Source: Kappaphycus alvarezii (taxonomy: Eukaryota; Rhodophyta; Florideophyceae; Gigartinales; Solieriaceae). From it: 64,000 nt of DNA. Made by a program: the position numbers and the translations under genes. The notes under the pieces were generated by a model. It was not told the DNA's origin, made no database searches, and saw only the letters and a list, made by a program, of their open reading frames with translations. Below are positions 18,880 through 29,079 of this stretch, in pieces. Within the stretch, counting starts at the first letter, position 1, and each line of letters begins with the position of its first letter. The stretch spans positions 62,001-126,000 of the forward strand of contig NADL03000094.1 of NCBI GenBank assembly GCA_002205965.3, in the 5' to 3' direction.

Positions 18880-19894
18880 CCGATGTTTACTTCTCTCGCG
18901 CTCATCTGTCGAAACTGTAACGCCAGTTCTTCCATCCTTCGGGGACGAAGCTCTTTAATTTAATCAAACACTAACACCCGGATGACTTAACAACTGAAAC
19001 GCTGGCGGCCCTGCAGGAAATCTCAAAAAGGTTTAACCCGTGTCCAAGGATCCAACACGCGCCAAACTGATTCCAGGTCACACTAGGCGCAGAGATTGTG
19101 CGCTTCAACGAGCGCATACTCTTAGATATCATGTACATCAACATGGATCCAATTCCACGCATATTTCACGAAGGTAAAAAGTTCAGCGCAGCCCGATTTC
19201 TAAAAGTTTTTTCTACGGAAGACAGCTAGAGAGCAATTATTAACTGTTGGACAGTCATTTATACTGGGCTCCTGAACAGGATACTCACAGACCAAGGCTC
19301 GCAGCTTGGTGATGAGTTCATCCATCTCGCGTTTTCGACATTAAGGTCGAGGAAACAGGCATCGAGTCCCACTCTAGCCTTGGACTAGGGGAACGATATC
19401 ACAACCTGTTGCGCCGCACCTTCAGAAAAATCATGGAAAATCAACCGAACACAAATAATAACCTTGGCTCAGCCTGCTCCGCGAAGGCGATGAATGACAC
19501 CCTCGGACCGGAAGGGCTTTTAATTTACGCTCTCGTTTTCGGAGAATTCCCTCTGCTTTCTGCAGCCTCTGAAATGCGCCCGATTTGACCAAAACTAATG
19601 GAAAGAAGCAAAATCGCAGAGGCCGTTCGAAAGGAGATGGAAGTGGAGATTTCCAAGTTCAAGCTACGCCGAGCACTTCACCTCGCCTTCATTTCGTCAA
19701 GCGATAGGTCCTGTCAGCCAGAAGACCTAGTTCTCTTGTGGAGAGAGAATATTGTGTCCCGCATTGGCGAATTGTTAGGACTTTTCGAAGTCTCCGGCAC
19801 CGAACTCGACAGTAAAGTAGTCTTTGTGCGCGAAAGTGACACTGGTCCCGCCAAACCGTTTACTATACCTCAGGTCAAGCTGTACTTGGAATAA
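18880..19894 (+). pseudogene. Copia-type integrase relic
   Basis: Pieces in order: LSKL*RQFFHPS near 18910 (zinc-binding part); VTLGAEIVRFNERILLDIMYIN near 19080 (first Asp); IYTGLLNRILTDQGSQLGDEF near 19260-19320 (second Asp); a SLGLGERYH-like block near 19375-19400 (the Glu); and 19598-19894 (EDLVLLWREN...GELLGLFEV), the C-terminal beta domain. The pattern fits integrases of algal, fungal and coral copia-like elements. Frame changes and at least two stops break it. Confidence 0.6.
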
Positions 19895-20800
19895 GAAACA
19901 CTCTCTTCTACGTTACTAGCAGACTTGAAAGGTGTAAACTCGGGAATGGCCGGTGAATCCTCATCAACCATACAGTTCCTCGACGCATTTTTTACCTTTC
20001 CATAGCAAGCATACAATTATCCTTTGCGAATTCGTACTTGCCAGAGCTCAATCCACTGCTGAACATCATTACTTCAGTGGATACTCATCCAATTCCCTTT
20101 TATCAACCTCCACTTCGATCCCGTCTTCCTCACCTTACGTTATATCTATAACATCCCTCCTTTTCGCTATCGAGTCGTCCGCGTTCACAAAATCTTCAAT
20201 ATCGCTCCCAAACACAATTTAGAGCACCGGGATGGCACCATTTCCCCCGCGGCTGCATGATTCCCGATGAACACCTTTCGCTGCTTAACTGGTGGCTCTT
20301 CCCCTTGCTCGCGATTCTGTGTCATGATGAACAAATCTCTAGGAGTTGCCTGGCACTAGTCTATGGGAGAATAAGGATAGAATTGTTGCCCGTAAGGTAA
20401 CTTTCTCCCGCTAAAGGGTGGGAGGAGATTCCGAGCAAGCTTGCCCCGCCGGGAATGATACGGAAGGCTTCATCATCTATTCACAGCACAGACCACCTTT
20501 ACTGCACACAGTGGAGCTTGTTCTGATGTCTTTCAACCACCACACAGCCTCCGTCGTCGATCGTCTAGGTTTGGTAGTGAGAGGTGAACACTATTCCATG
20601 TGTGCTGACGTGGCTGAAATTGGAAGAATATGGATCGCCACCGGGCGATCTCGATCTCGCGATCGTTTTGTCGTGATTTCAATGAGCCAACACAATGAGC
20701 TGCGCTGACTCTTGTGGCGTAATTTAAATTTAATATTCCCCCGTTATGTATGTGACACACCGCGCACTGTAACCGCACACAATTTGAACGACTGGGGGAG
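19895..20800. other. Interior tail of the derivative, no RT found
   Basis: About 900 bp where a copia element should carry RT and RNase H. I see none of their motifs (VDD, YGLRQAG, ADILTK) on either strand. The likely cause is an internal deletion. Confidence 0.5.
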
Positions 20801-21112
20801 TTTCGCGCTATGGTTGAGATTTTGTAATGTTTCTACTGTAAGAAAACATTAAAGTACCGTTGACGTGCGGTATATCTACAGTACGCCGCTTCGCTACACT
20901 CTTCCACCTCCGGAAAAGCCAGAGAGAGAAGTTTGAACAGCGTCTACGCAACCGTCCGTTGTCTCACCGAGGTGTTCAGTCCCGAACCTTCTCATTAAAA
21001 GAATCCTTTACTTTCCCTATCCATAGCGTAGCTAGTCTACCTAGGTGCTACTGATAACTTCCCTTGTACGCACAATGGTACAGTTTTGATGTCAAGCAGC
21101 AGTAAACACGAC
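20801..21112 (+). repeat. 3' LTR of the copia-type derivative
   Basis: Partner of 16041-16352. The right end is at the shared CAGTAAACACGAC; sequences diverge immediately after it. Confidence 0.8.
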
Positions 21113-21159
21113 GAAAGTACTACGAATACAGATGCTATAAGGGCTAAACTAAAATACTT

Positions 21160-21780
21160 TTGTTCGTAGTGGTAGCAGCGGATCGACTTTATACTTATGA
21201 TGATATCGCAAAACCTGGAGTTCTTGGTGACTCAAACATTTTGGATCAATCCCTATTGAAGAAGAGTAATGAAGGTCCGAAATAGCTGAGAGCCACCCCA
21301 CCCCTACTTATTTCTGGAATTCCGGTAAGACCAAATCTCGACGGAGATTACGCATTTTAGTTGATTAAGGACATGATGTAAATAGAACATAGCGAGATGG
21401 AAAAGATTATTCCGTGCTATGCACATGGGATAAAGTCGCAAGCATCACAAGAAAACCCATAAAATTTTCTTTTAAAATACAAAAAAATCTGTTTTCCGTC
21501 CTACTAGATGGTATAAGTCTCCATCACGAGAACAAGATCGTGCTATTTGTATTTTTTGTGAACGCTACACAACTGAATAATTGATTACTGTGAGGACAAG
21601 GAAATTTATTTTTCAGCGGCGGATGAGGAGGATGAGAATGTTGTGATCAGCACTGAGGCAAAAGAAGGAAATAACAACGACGCAATATTCAATTCTATAA
21701 AATGGACGACTTCAGCCCAGAGAAAGGCGATAAAAACTTTTCGACAAGTCGCTCTAAAATGTACCTAGTCTTCTAGTGCT
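21160..21780 (+). pseudogene. Harbinger/ISL2EU-like DDE_Tnp_4 transposase relic
   Basis: One frame (about 21168-21380) reads ADRLYTYDDIAKPGVLGDSNILDQSLLKK, matching the 'pGs-hDs-ilxxS-L' block of DDE_Tnp_4 transposases. It is followed by VRPNLDGDYAF-LIKDMM, the equivalent of the 'rPyllGDsAYPL--wlmkpy' block with its catalytic Asp. Stops fall at PK*, AF* and MM*. A C-terminal helix (LLDGISLHHENKIVLFVFF) follows near 21510-21575. A DNA-binding partner gene lies head to tail against it at 21879-22435, the usual two-gene content of Harbinger elements. The terminal repeats were not identified. Confidence 0.5.
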
Positions 21781-21878
21781 ACTCGCTTACTTGCGAAACT
21801 CATGTATTAAAATCTAGTTACCTTTTTCTTGCGTCTTGATAAACTACGAAAGCAAAGATTTCGCGATTTTTTATTATG

Positions 21879-22435
21879 TTAACGCGTGCTGGAGTGCGTT
21901 AATTCGGAAGAGCTACTTCCGTCGGCTATATAGTACCGAGCTAGAGGACCATGCCGGGACTTTTCATGCTCCAACTCGTGCATCTTCTCGAAAAACTCAG
22001 GGGAGTTGAAGAGATCTTCATCATCATGGGCATCACCTCCGGACTGTTTTAGCGTCGAAACAAAAAGATAGTATTCCTGTTTGATACGAGTGAAATTTTT
22101 TGCCATCCTTTCGCCGTTCGTTTAATGCCAAGGCTCTGTTCCGCAAGCTTGAGGGTATTCTAGAAGACTTACTTTAAACTCTTTTTTTGCCAGATTCGAT
22201 CGCAGTAGCCAGCGATTTTCATCATACAAACAAGAAGAATAATTGTGTATAATTGTGTCATTTTCATAGTTTGTTTTTCTTTGCAACATTGTTGGCTTTC
22301 GGGCGGTCCTCGCATACAGAAGCTGTGGTTCGCTTTTCGCAGCTGTTGTTTTGGCTTGTTGGAGCTATGGAAATTTGATATGAGAAAACAGCAAAAGGCT
22401 GGATTCAAAGGGTGTTGAGGAAATGCTTACCATAA
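21879..22435 (-). CDS. Myb/SANT-like Harbinger partner protein, candidate introns
   Basis: The clear exon (22106-21879) reads FTRIKQEYYLFVSTLKQSGGDAHDD...FNSPEFFEKMHELE. This is the C-terminal half of the Myb/SANT-like protein that accompanies Harbinger/PIF transposases and binds DNA. Upstream, the frame DENRWLLRSNLAKKEFK (about 22230-22180) fits the first half. The two are separated by a segment starting GTAAGT after AAA and ending in an AG before GGATGGCAAAA, a plausible intron of about 75 bp. A second candidate intron on the same strand starts GTAAGC (near 22431) and ends CATAG (near 22366). It faces the transposase relic. Splicing is inferred from sequence only. Confidence 0.45.
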
Positions 22436-23380
22436 CCGAAGGACTGTGAGAAACAATTTTTGCGGTAAACGGATAGTGCTTTGGGATTTTGGAGGTATTT
22501 AATTCATTGAAGAATATGTTAGCGTTGCGATGGCACAGTTATGGCGAGAGATAAGCATTCGACAAGCAAAACTTCCTGTGGACAATTTCCTGCGAAACTA
22601 TGCCGCACGGGGCACTTGTTATCGCCATCTGTAGAAATTCCCTTACTTGCGGTAGGAAGTAGGGTCAAAATTGGTAATCAGAGATTCTGGGAAGGTCTTT
22701 TTGCTTTGTTTCTGTCCCAGGTTCCCCTCACTAATGGACAACACTGTTCAGATGATACACGCAGGTGCGGCAGAACATTCTACTGCCACACACTGTGAGG
22801 CACACAAGAATGAAAATATAAATAAAATACTTTAGTAAAAAAGGATGGAAACAAACTTTAGAGTACAGCTCTGCCTAACGTAGAAACCTAAAGAAGGCAG
22901 ACAAGTAGCCAAATAGGTAGCTTTTTGTTGATCCTTTACGAGGAATCAACATCACCCCGGTCCTCGATAGAAGCCCTGAGTACCACATAACACAGACCTG
23001 GGATTTTTAGGGATAGTGGTAGGGATTTATTTTTATATAGGAAAAACGGGCGCACAGAGTAAGGCACCAGGTTCCTGGCATGAATAGCTTGTAAGGAATA
23101 CCTACCCGCATAGGAGGCTAACCACTACTGCAATTGATGCCCTCTCCAAATGCACCATGGTCCGAAAAAACGATATTTGAAAGCACTTCACTTAAATGTG
23201 GACGTTAAATACTTGCCATGGGCGATCAGAACTCAATATTCATTCTTTAAGATTAGATTTTTGGAGATGTTCAGCCTCACGTTCCATGCCAAGCCGCTGC
23301 ATCTGCACATCTACTCCCGTCGCGCGAAGTAGCTAAAGCAGCCAGCATCTCTGGCCTGTCATTCTCTCCCGAAGAACTTT
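22436..23380. other. Spacer, no recognised gene
   Basis: An 85-codon frame at 22541-22798 and others under 70 codons are open but show no domain. I see no repeat or RNA signal. The right edge adjoins the minus-strand gypsy relic. Confidence 0.4.
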
Positions 23381-23389
23381 GTATCAGTG

Positions 23390-24030
23390 CATCGTGGTTG
23401 GATGGACCTATGCGCGGAATTACTCTGAAAATGGGCTCGAACGGCTAGGCACCTTTTCCATGTTTTCGGCGGCGGTAGCCATAAAGAACTCAAGGAAGCC
23501 ACTATTTCCAGTCAGATCCTTTTCCTATCCCCATTTTCTTCAATGCAGTCTTGATAGTGCCCACCATCCTTTCGGCGCGTCCGTTTGAAATTGGCAGGCC
23601 AGGACGGTGCTCTACTCGACTAGATTCTTCTTTATAGAGTCGCCGAGACTAGCGGCGGAAAAAACTCAGCAGTGTTTGCACTAAACGCTCTTCGGGGGAC
23701 CAAAGAAGGGAATGATCTCCTTTTCCACAAATGAGGCTATTTCTTCTCCGGATGTGGTGTTCCGTTTGGCGGAAATCGGACAGCCTGTAAGATGATCGAC
23801 GATGATAACATGGAAAATATTTCCAACCCTTGACCTTGGGAAGGGTCCAGAGAAGTATGTATAGTAAGATTTGAAGATATTCTTGCGAGAAATGATCGAC
23901 GTGGTCCGATAAGGGGTACAGGGACTGGACAATTGACATCCATCGCAACTTTGCAAGTAGTTTGGATCGTTCCGGTGTACCTGGGACTATAATTATCTGT
24001 CGAAAACAAATTTCTTTGTTATTCCCCATT
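23390..24030 (-). pseudogene. Gypsy integrase relic
   Basis: The zinc-site end (CDGCQL), the core start (YFSGPFPRSRVGNIFHVIIVDHLTGCPISAK), VEKEIIPFFGPPKSV and the Glu block NGRAERMVGTIKTALKKMG are present, followed by VLYGYRRRKHGKGA. Unlike the element at 15.2-16.0 kb, the catalytic Glu block survives here. Internal stops remain. Confidence 0.7.
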
Positions 24031-24483
24031 CCCAGTGACCAACTTTGTCTTGTAATATTTGCAGAATCCCAGGTCTCTTCTTGATTTCCGGTACCTTCTG
24101 GATGCCATTATCGTTAGGCCTCATTATTTTCCTTTCCATATTGTGAAGTGTGTTGCGGCTCGTTTCATCAAGCGGCACTTGGATTTATCTTTTCCAGGAT
24201 ATTTTTACCTTCTGGCTACATTAACTGGATACGGTTATACCGAGGGAATCTTGGCAGAACTAACAGATTCAGGAATGATAACAAGATGTCCATCGTCGAA
24301 ATTAGAGGCGTTTAGGAGACCTTTTTGTACCATACCTGAAAGGTATTCCGCAGGTCTATTCCCTGTTCTGGGCCGATGATCCAACTCAAACTCGTAAGAT
24401 GGCTAGCAAGTCCAGCCATATTGTCAGTCTTCCGCTTCAAGTCTCTTTTTTAAGGGCTTACTGAAGGTAATGATGATGAGGTA

Positions 24484-24693
24484 CTAGTTCAAAGTGATAA
24501 GTTGAAAGAAAGTACACTTAGTACTTCCTAAGTGTGAAGTGAGGACAAGAGCTTCACTCCCACAAGTAAAAAAGTTCCGCTCGGCAGAAATCATGGTGCG
24601 ACCCGCGTATTTTACAGGGTTTATCTTCCTCCCTTCTTTCTTCTGAACAAGAAACGCTTCCCTTGGATACACTCGAGGCATCTTTTTCCACAA
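24484..24693 (-). pseudogene. Gypsy RNase H relic
   Basis: The piece AFLVQKKEGRKINPVKYAGRTMISAERNFFTCGSEALVL corresponds to the middle of gypsy RNase H (substrate-facing strand and the 'ERNYS-sEkEAL' helix with its catalytic Glu as E in SEALV). It lies between the RT and integrase relics on the same strand. Confidence 0.6.
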
Positions 24694-25079
24694 AGAACGG
24701 AGCTTCGAAGTTTGGGATAGCCAACACGAGCTAGGATGTGAGTTTCTCTTTTATGACCTTGAACTACCCCTCATTTCTTCTGTTCAATTCATTTTCCTAC
24801 TTACGGAATTTGCGGAGTAAATAGTGGCAAATACATCTGAAAAGTTGTCGATAAAGCGGAGATACTAACCACAAAAGCCGAGGAATCCCCGCAGCTAAGT
24901 CGTGTTACTAGGCACTTGTGACTTCTTGGCGGCACCGATTTTCACTTTGTCGATGTGAAATCCATTGTTATTTATGAAACGACCAATATGCTTTGCGTTA
25001 GACTTCGCAAAGGCACATTTGGTGATTTTTGAATTGATTAAGATCTTTAAAAAAATTCTTCGAAGACGATTCTAACTTT

Positions 25080-25570
25080 CCGAATGTGCTTCTCGATCGT
25101 ATGGAGGAACACGGCGACTTCTTCCAGATATACCGGATGTATCAATGCTATAACTATCGGGACTATATTCATCATTCGCTGGAATGTAGACAGCGCCTTC
25201 ATCAGGCTAAAGGGAATCATTTAGAACTTAAATATGCAAAAATAGCATCCAAAGGTATTCATACCTTTGCATTATTCGCTCATTTGGACCTGCGAATACC
25301 CTAAGAAGCGTTTCAGAGTTGTGGAGATGGAGCTTTCCTTCAAACCATCGAATATGTATTTGATCTTGTGCAACAGCCAGACTTCAGTCTTTATTTTTCG
25401 TTAAGAGTACCGTAGTCTTCACTAAAGCGGGTTCTGACGTCCTGTTCTGTCAAAATTACGATAGGAAACAGCCGGACTGAAGATGGTGTAGTGATATTTC
25501 CTGCATCACGCATTTTGTCGATCTCATTGCTAGCGATTTCTTTGCGGTGATGAGACACTCGAAAATTCAT
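25080..25570 (-). pseudogene. Gypsy reverse transcriptase relic
   Basis: Minus-strand blocks in order are RKEIASNEIDKMRDAGNITTP, RLFPIVILTEQDVRTRFSEDY, FDGLKESSISTTL...GYSQVQMSE and, in another frame, FSLMKALSTFQRMMN with HTIEKHI. These correspond to the thumb-proximal, first catalytic Asp and primer-grip regions of gypsy RT. The YVDD box is destroyed (IALIHPVYLEEVAVF). Confidence 0.65.
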
Positions 25571-25599
25571 ATGATAGATTGCATAACCAGCAGAAATTC

Positions 25600-27670
25600 T
25601 CCTCAGATCCTAGGATCTGAAGGAGGCATTGGAGGAGCGAAAGAAAGTACTGCTGAAGTAGCTGTCGTGGATACGACAACTCCGGATGTCTGTAACATGG
25701 CGAAGTCAAGAAGAAAGTCTCTTTCAGCGACTATGTGGTTTGTATAATTGTAAATTGGGGTTATAGATGTGGAAGTGGAGGTTTCCCCTGGCGAAGGTTC
25801 ATTCCAACTCTCGCCGCTCTGAACCTGCGCACTACTCCCTCTGAAGACACCCACGGCCCCCCCTCATAGGGTAATATCCTTCTGAATAGTCTCATCTGGT
25901 CAGTATTCATGACTATTTCTGATATTTTATCTATTTTTCACTGGTGAACCTGTGTCAAGAGGCTATAATTTTTACCTTTTGAAGATTTTTAGCAGTAAGT
26001 ACCGCAAAATGTAGAGCAGAAGCCGCCTGTGCCACTAATATATAGTTATGTGCACATTAGCTGGTCGGGAGAAGAATGATGGGAAGCTTTTCACGCTCCT
26101 CTGGGCCGATAGCCGCCTTTCATTACATTTGAATCCTTTTTCACAGTGGATCAAAGCGAACAAAAGCTTCATTTTTAATCAAAAGCGTACCGCAATTAAA
26201 TTTAGTTTTATCATTGATTGAAATCTTAAAATATTGAAGCAATGAAGAAGCATTAAGGTATCATAGCTATTTAATGTTTCAACAGGGAAACATATTAAAG
26301 AGAAAATTTTGAATCGAAAGTGGTGGAAAACGCCTTCTTGTGTATTCCATTGATACAACAACGCTTTAGAGGAGATTTACATGAATAAAAATCTCTCTCA
26401 CTTATACGTATTCTAATAACATCTCTTTTCGTAATCATCTCTTTTCTAATAATGATGGCGATTTTTCAATCAATATTAGAACTTCCCTGTTCTCATCTTT
26501 TTTAAGGCGATTTTGTATCCGTACATAAATTTTTGCTCAGCAGAGCCCTTTTCAGTTCATCTTTGGAAGAATATATATCAGACGGATCAATCCTCCGTAG
26601 ATCCTCAGATTAATCTCATCAAACACCTGCGTAGGCCCCTCTGTCTACTTTCCAATGAAGCACAGGAGCAAATGACTCTATTGGCTCCATTTGTAGTTCT
26701 GGACACTCTAAATCTTTAGTTGAGTGCTTTTGAACTAGGTTTATTGGAAGTAAATTACAGTCAGAAGTCATGTAATCAATGTATTGTCTATTTTCCTACG
26801 CGTTCCAGTATTGGTTGCCTTTTAAGTTTAGCTTAAGTTGAAAATATATTCGCAATGACTCGCAAACTTTATAGGTGATAATTAATATATTTGTGGGCGA
26901 TGATATTGGAGCGCTCTGAGGTGATGGAAGTCCTGGTGAGGAATTAGTTCTCTTTTGCAGTACTCTAGGCGGAAGGAACTAGGGTGCACATTCGAGATGC
27001 GTTTTTTGGAATTCAGTAAAGAAATCAAAATGAGGATTAACAGAAGATGATGCGATTTTTCTTTCTGATTTATTAAAATGAGGATGCAGGTGGGTAAAGG
27101 ATACAAAGATGCAGGTATGGTTTCTTTTGTAGGTAGAAAGAGTAAAAGAAAAGAATAACGCAAAGTATTAGTTTGTTAACTGTCGGTGAAGAAAGAAGAA
27201 GGAAGAGCGGGGAGCAGCAGTGAGGCTATGTGGTCTGCTTAGTAGGAGAAAGAAGGCGGGACAAGGCACAGAAAAGCATGTACCGTCGTTTTAGGGACTG
27301 GGGTAGTAGAGGTAAGTGTTGAGTTGTGATACAGTAATAGGTAAAACAAGATATTAGAGGTCTAAAAGTATGGAGACAAAGGAGATTTCAGGCAAAAGAA
27401 GTCGATGTATGGTCAACTTAGTGGCGCCAGAACAGGAAACCAGAGGATACAATTAATTAATTGCGTGCGCAGATTCGAGAGGGTGGATGTGGTGGTAGAT
27501 CTTTAAAAGTTCAAGATGGATCATACGTGTGCGGAGGGTATTCAGAAAGCGGTTTAATGGACATAAAAAGAAGTTTTTTTGTTGCGTTGACTGGGTTGAA
27601 ATGGTCAAGCGAAAAGTAAAGGAATTTTTATGGTGCATTTTGTGAGAGAATTTTTTTTCAAAAATGCGAT
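25600..27670. other. AT-rich spacer, no recognised gene
   Basis: About 2 kb of AT-rich sequence. Open frames (for example 25603-25854 on the minus strand and 26882-27163 on the minus strand) show no domain. Possibly decayed gypsy 5' sequence at the left edge. Confidence 0.4.
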
Positions 27671-27679
27671 AATTCTGTC

Positions 27680-28560
27680 GATATAAAACCGCTTCTTTCC
27701 GCAAATTCCTTTTTTCTTCCTTGATAGATCCATTCTTGACCTATGATTCTGTAATCCAGTCATACTTCTTTTAATTTCGTAAAGAGGAATCCTACAGTCT
27801 GTTTCCGTTACAAATTCAAAGTCACTGTACGATTCTATTTTATATGTATGTTTGAAGAAATAGAACTCCTTTTTAGAAAAGAAACCTCTCCAAACGTGAT
27901 CCTTTCCTTTTTCCAAACTCAGTTCCGGCATTTTATATAACAGATTTTTTCTGGTTCGCTCGGAATGGATACAAATACAAAACCGCAATATCTGGTTGCA
28001 TTTTTTATCTCAAACAAGGCCACGAGAATTGCCGGGAAGTTATCTTACTGAAAGAGCGATAGCAGTGTTGTTGAAACAAAATCCTTGCCATGAATCACTC
28101 CATGGGCTCCCTCATAAACTATATTACTTTTTTATCAACGCAACTATACTCTTCTCGTCCTTTAACATCGAGAAATCAACCAAACACAGTCGTATTATCA
28201 ACTACCTTGCTTCGATGGACAACGAGCTTGCTGAACTAAGAGGGTCAACGCAGAAGAATAGACTGGGAAAGCTCTCTGGGGTGGTGTTCACTGTCAAATT
28301 TTGGAGGAATTAGAGGAAATGGAGGAGCTGGAGGAGGCTAAGGCGAATGTAGGGGGATCCGTAGATAAGGAGGTCTGAATGGACTCGTGAGACCTACTGA
28401 GTTACATTCATGTGGAGGTTTCTGTAGAGGACGGAAGGGAAACTGAGGAGGTGAAAGTAATCATGGAATGCTCTGTTGGGATGTAGCGGAGGTAGAAAAT
28501 GTTGAAGAGGTATTTGAGGACCTTAATATGTACAAGAAGGCTATCTTTCATTAAATGTTT
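27680..28560. repeat. Unclassified two-gene repeat, diverged copy E
   Basis: The left part resembles the left flank of copies A and B (CGCAAATTCCTTTTTTCTTC, then GACCTATGATTCT; compare 34500 and 45720). The minus strand encodes LLYKMPELSLEKGKDHVWRGFFSKK near 27880-27950, the counterpart of the small left-hand gene. The plus strand encodes an acidic segment (LEELEEMEELEEAKANVGG, about 28303-28360) with stops, the counterpart of the acidic gene. I cannot see the right tail. Confidence 0.4.
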
Positions 28561-28569
28561 CTGAATTAA

Positions 28570-29070
28570 CTAGTTCCCGATCGAATTCTTGGAGATACAT
28601 GGAATAAAAATGTGCACCGACATATTTTTCAAGTCAAAGGGCGGCAAAATAGTGTAAAAATACGATATGTTGACATAGGAGAAAGGAAAGACTACAGAGA
28701 GGACGTTTGTGAGGGTTTCCAGTTTCACCTGTGAAATTTAATTTGGACCCCCGCAGATACCCCAGTAAGGCTGATTCGTTGTCCACAATAGCCCTTAAGC
28801 CAGCCCCCCATGCGCCTTCCATCTATCCCCCACCCGAGCAGCGGTCCGGGTGGTTGCGGCGCTACATCTCTGCCGAAATGTAGCGCAAAGTCTTTAAATG
28901 TGCTAATTTTGGGCGTTTTGGTAAATTGATAAGTTTTTTATGATGTATGTACTACCACCACCTGAACTACATTTTTTATTAACGATTGCGCACTTGGCAC
29001 GGTGAAAGTTGTCGGTTGGGAGAATGCGTGCAGTGAGGCATATTTACACTTTTTTCTAACCGTTATGGAG
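28570..29070. other. Spacer, no recognised gene
   Basis: Nothing recognised on either strand; a 62-codon minus-strand frame (28634-28822) has no features. Confidence 0.35.
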
Positions 29071-29079
29071 GGGCACTTT

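Larger units (their letters stand above)
16041..21112 (+). mobile_element. LTR-bounded copia-type derivative lacking reverse transcriptase
   Basis: Two direct repeats of about 312 bp (16041-16352 and 20801-21112) match at roughly 90% by eye. A purine tract (GACTGGGGGAG, 20790-20800) sits just before the right copy, so they behave as LTRs. The interior holds Gag-like, protease-like and integrase relics in copia order, but the 900 bp after integrase shows no RT or RNase H. I found no target-site duplication. It is an old, internally deleted element. Confidence 0.7.
23390..25570 (-). mobile_element. Ty3/gypsy pol relic on the minus strand
   Basis: Reading leftward, the strand carries reverse transcriptase, then RNase H, then integrase, with many stops and frame changes. 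Its blocks resemble those of the 11.6-16.0 kb element closely enough to place both in one clade. No LTRs were found, and the 5' part (Gag, protease) is not readable beyond 25.6 kb. Confidence 0.7.

Noticed and set aside
16041..21112. Target-site duplication for the 16-21 kb element
   Set aside because: The bases flanking the two LTR-like repeats (GGTAAA and GAAAGT) do not match at any reasonable boundary.
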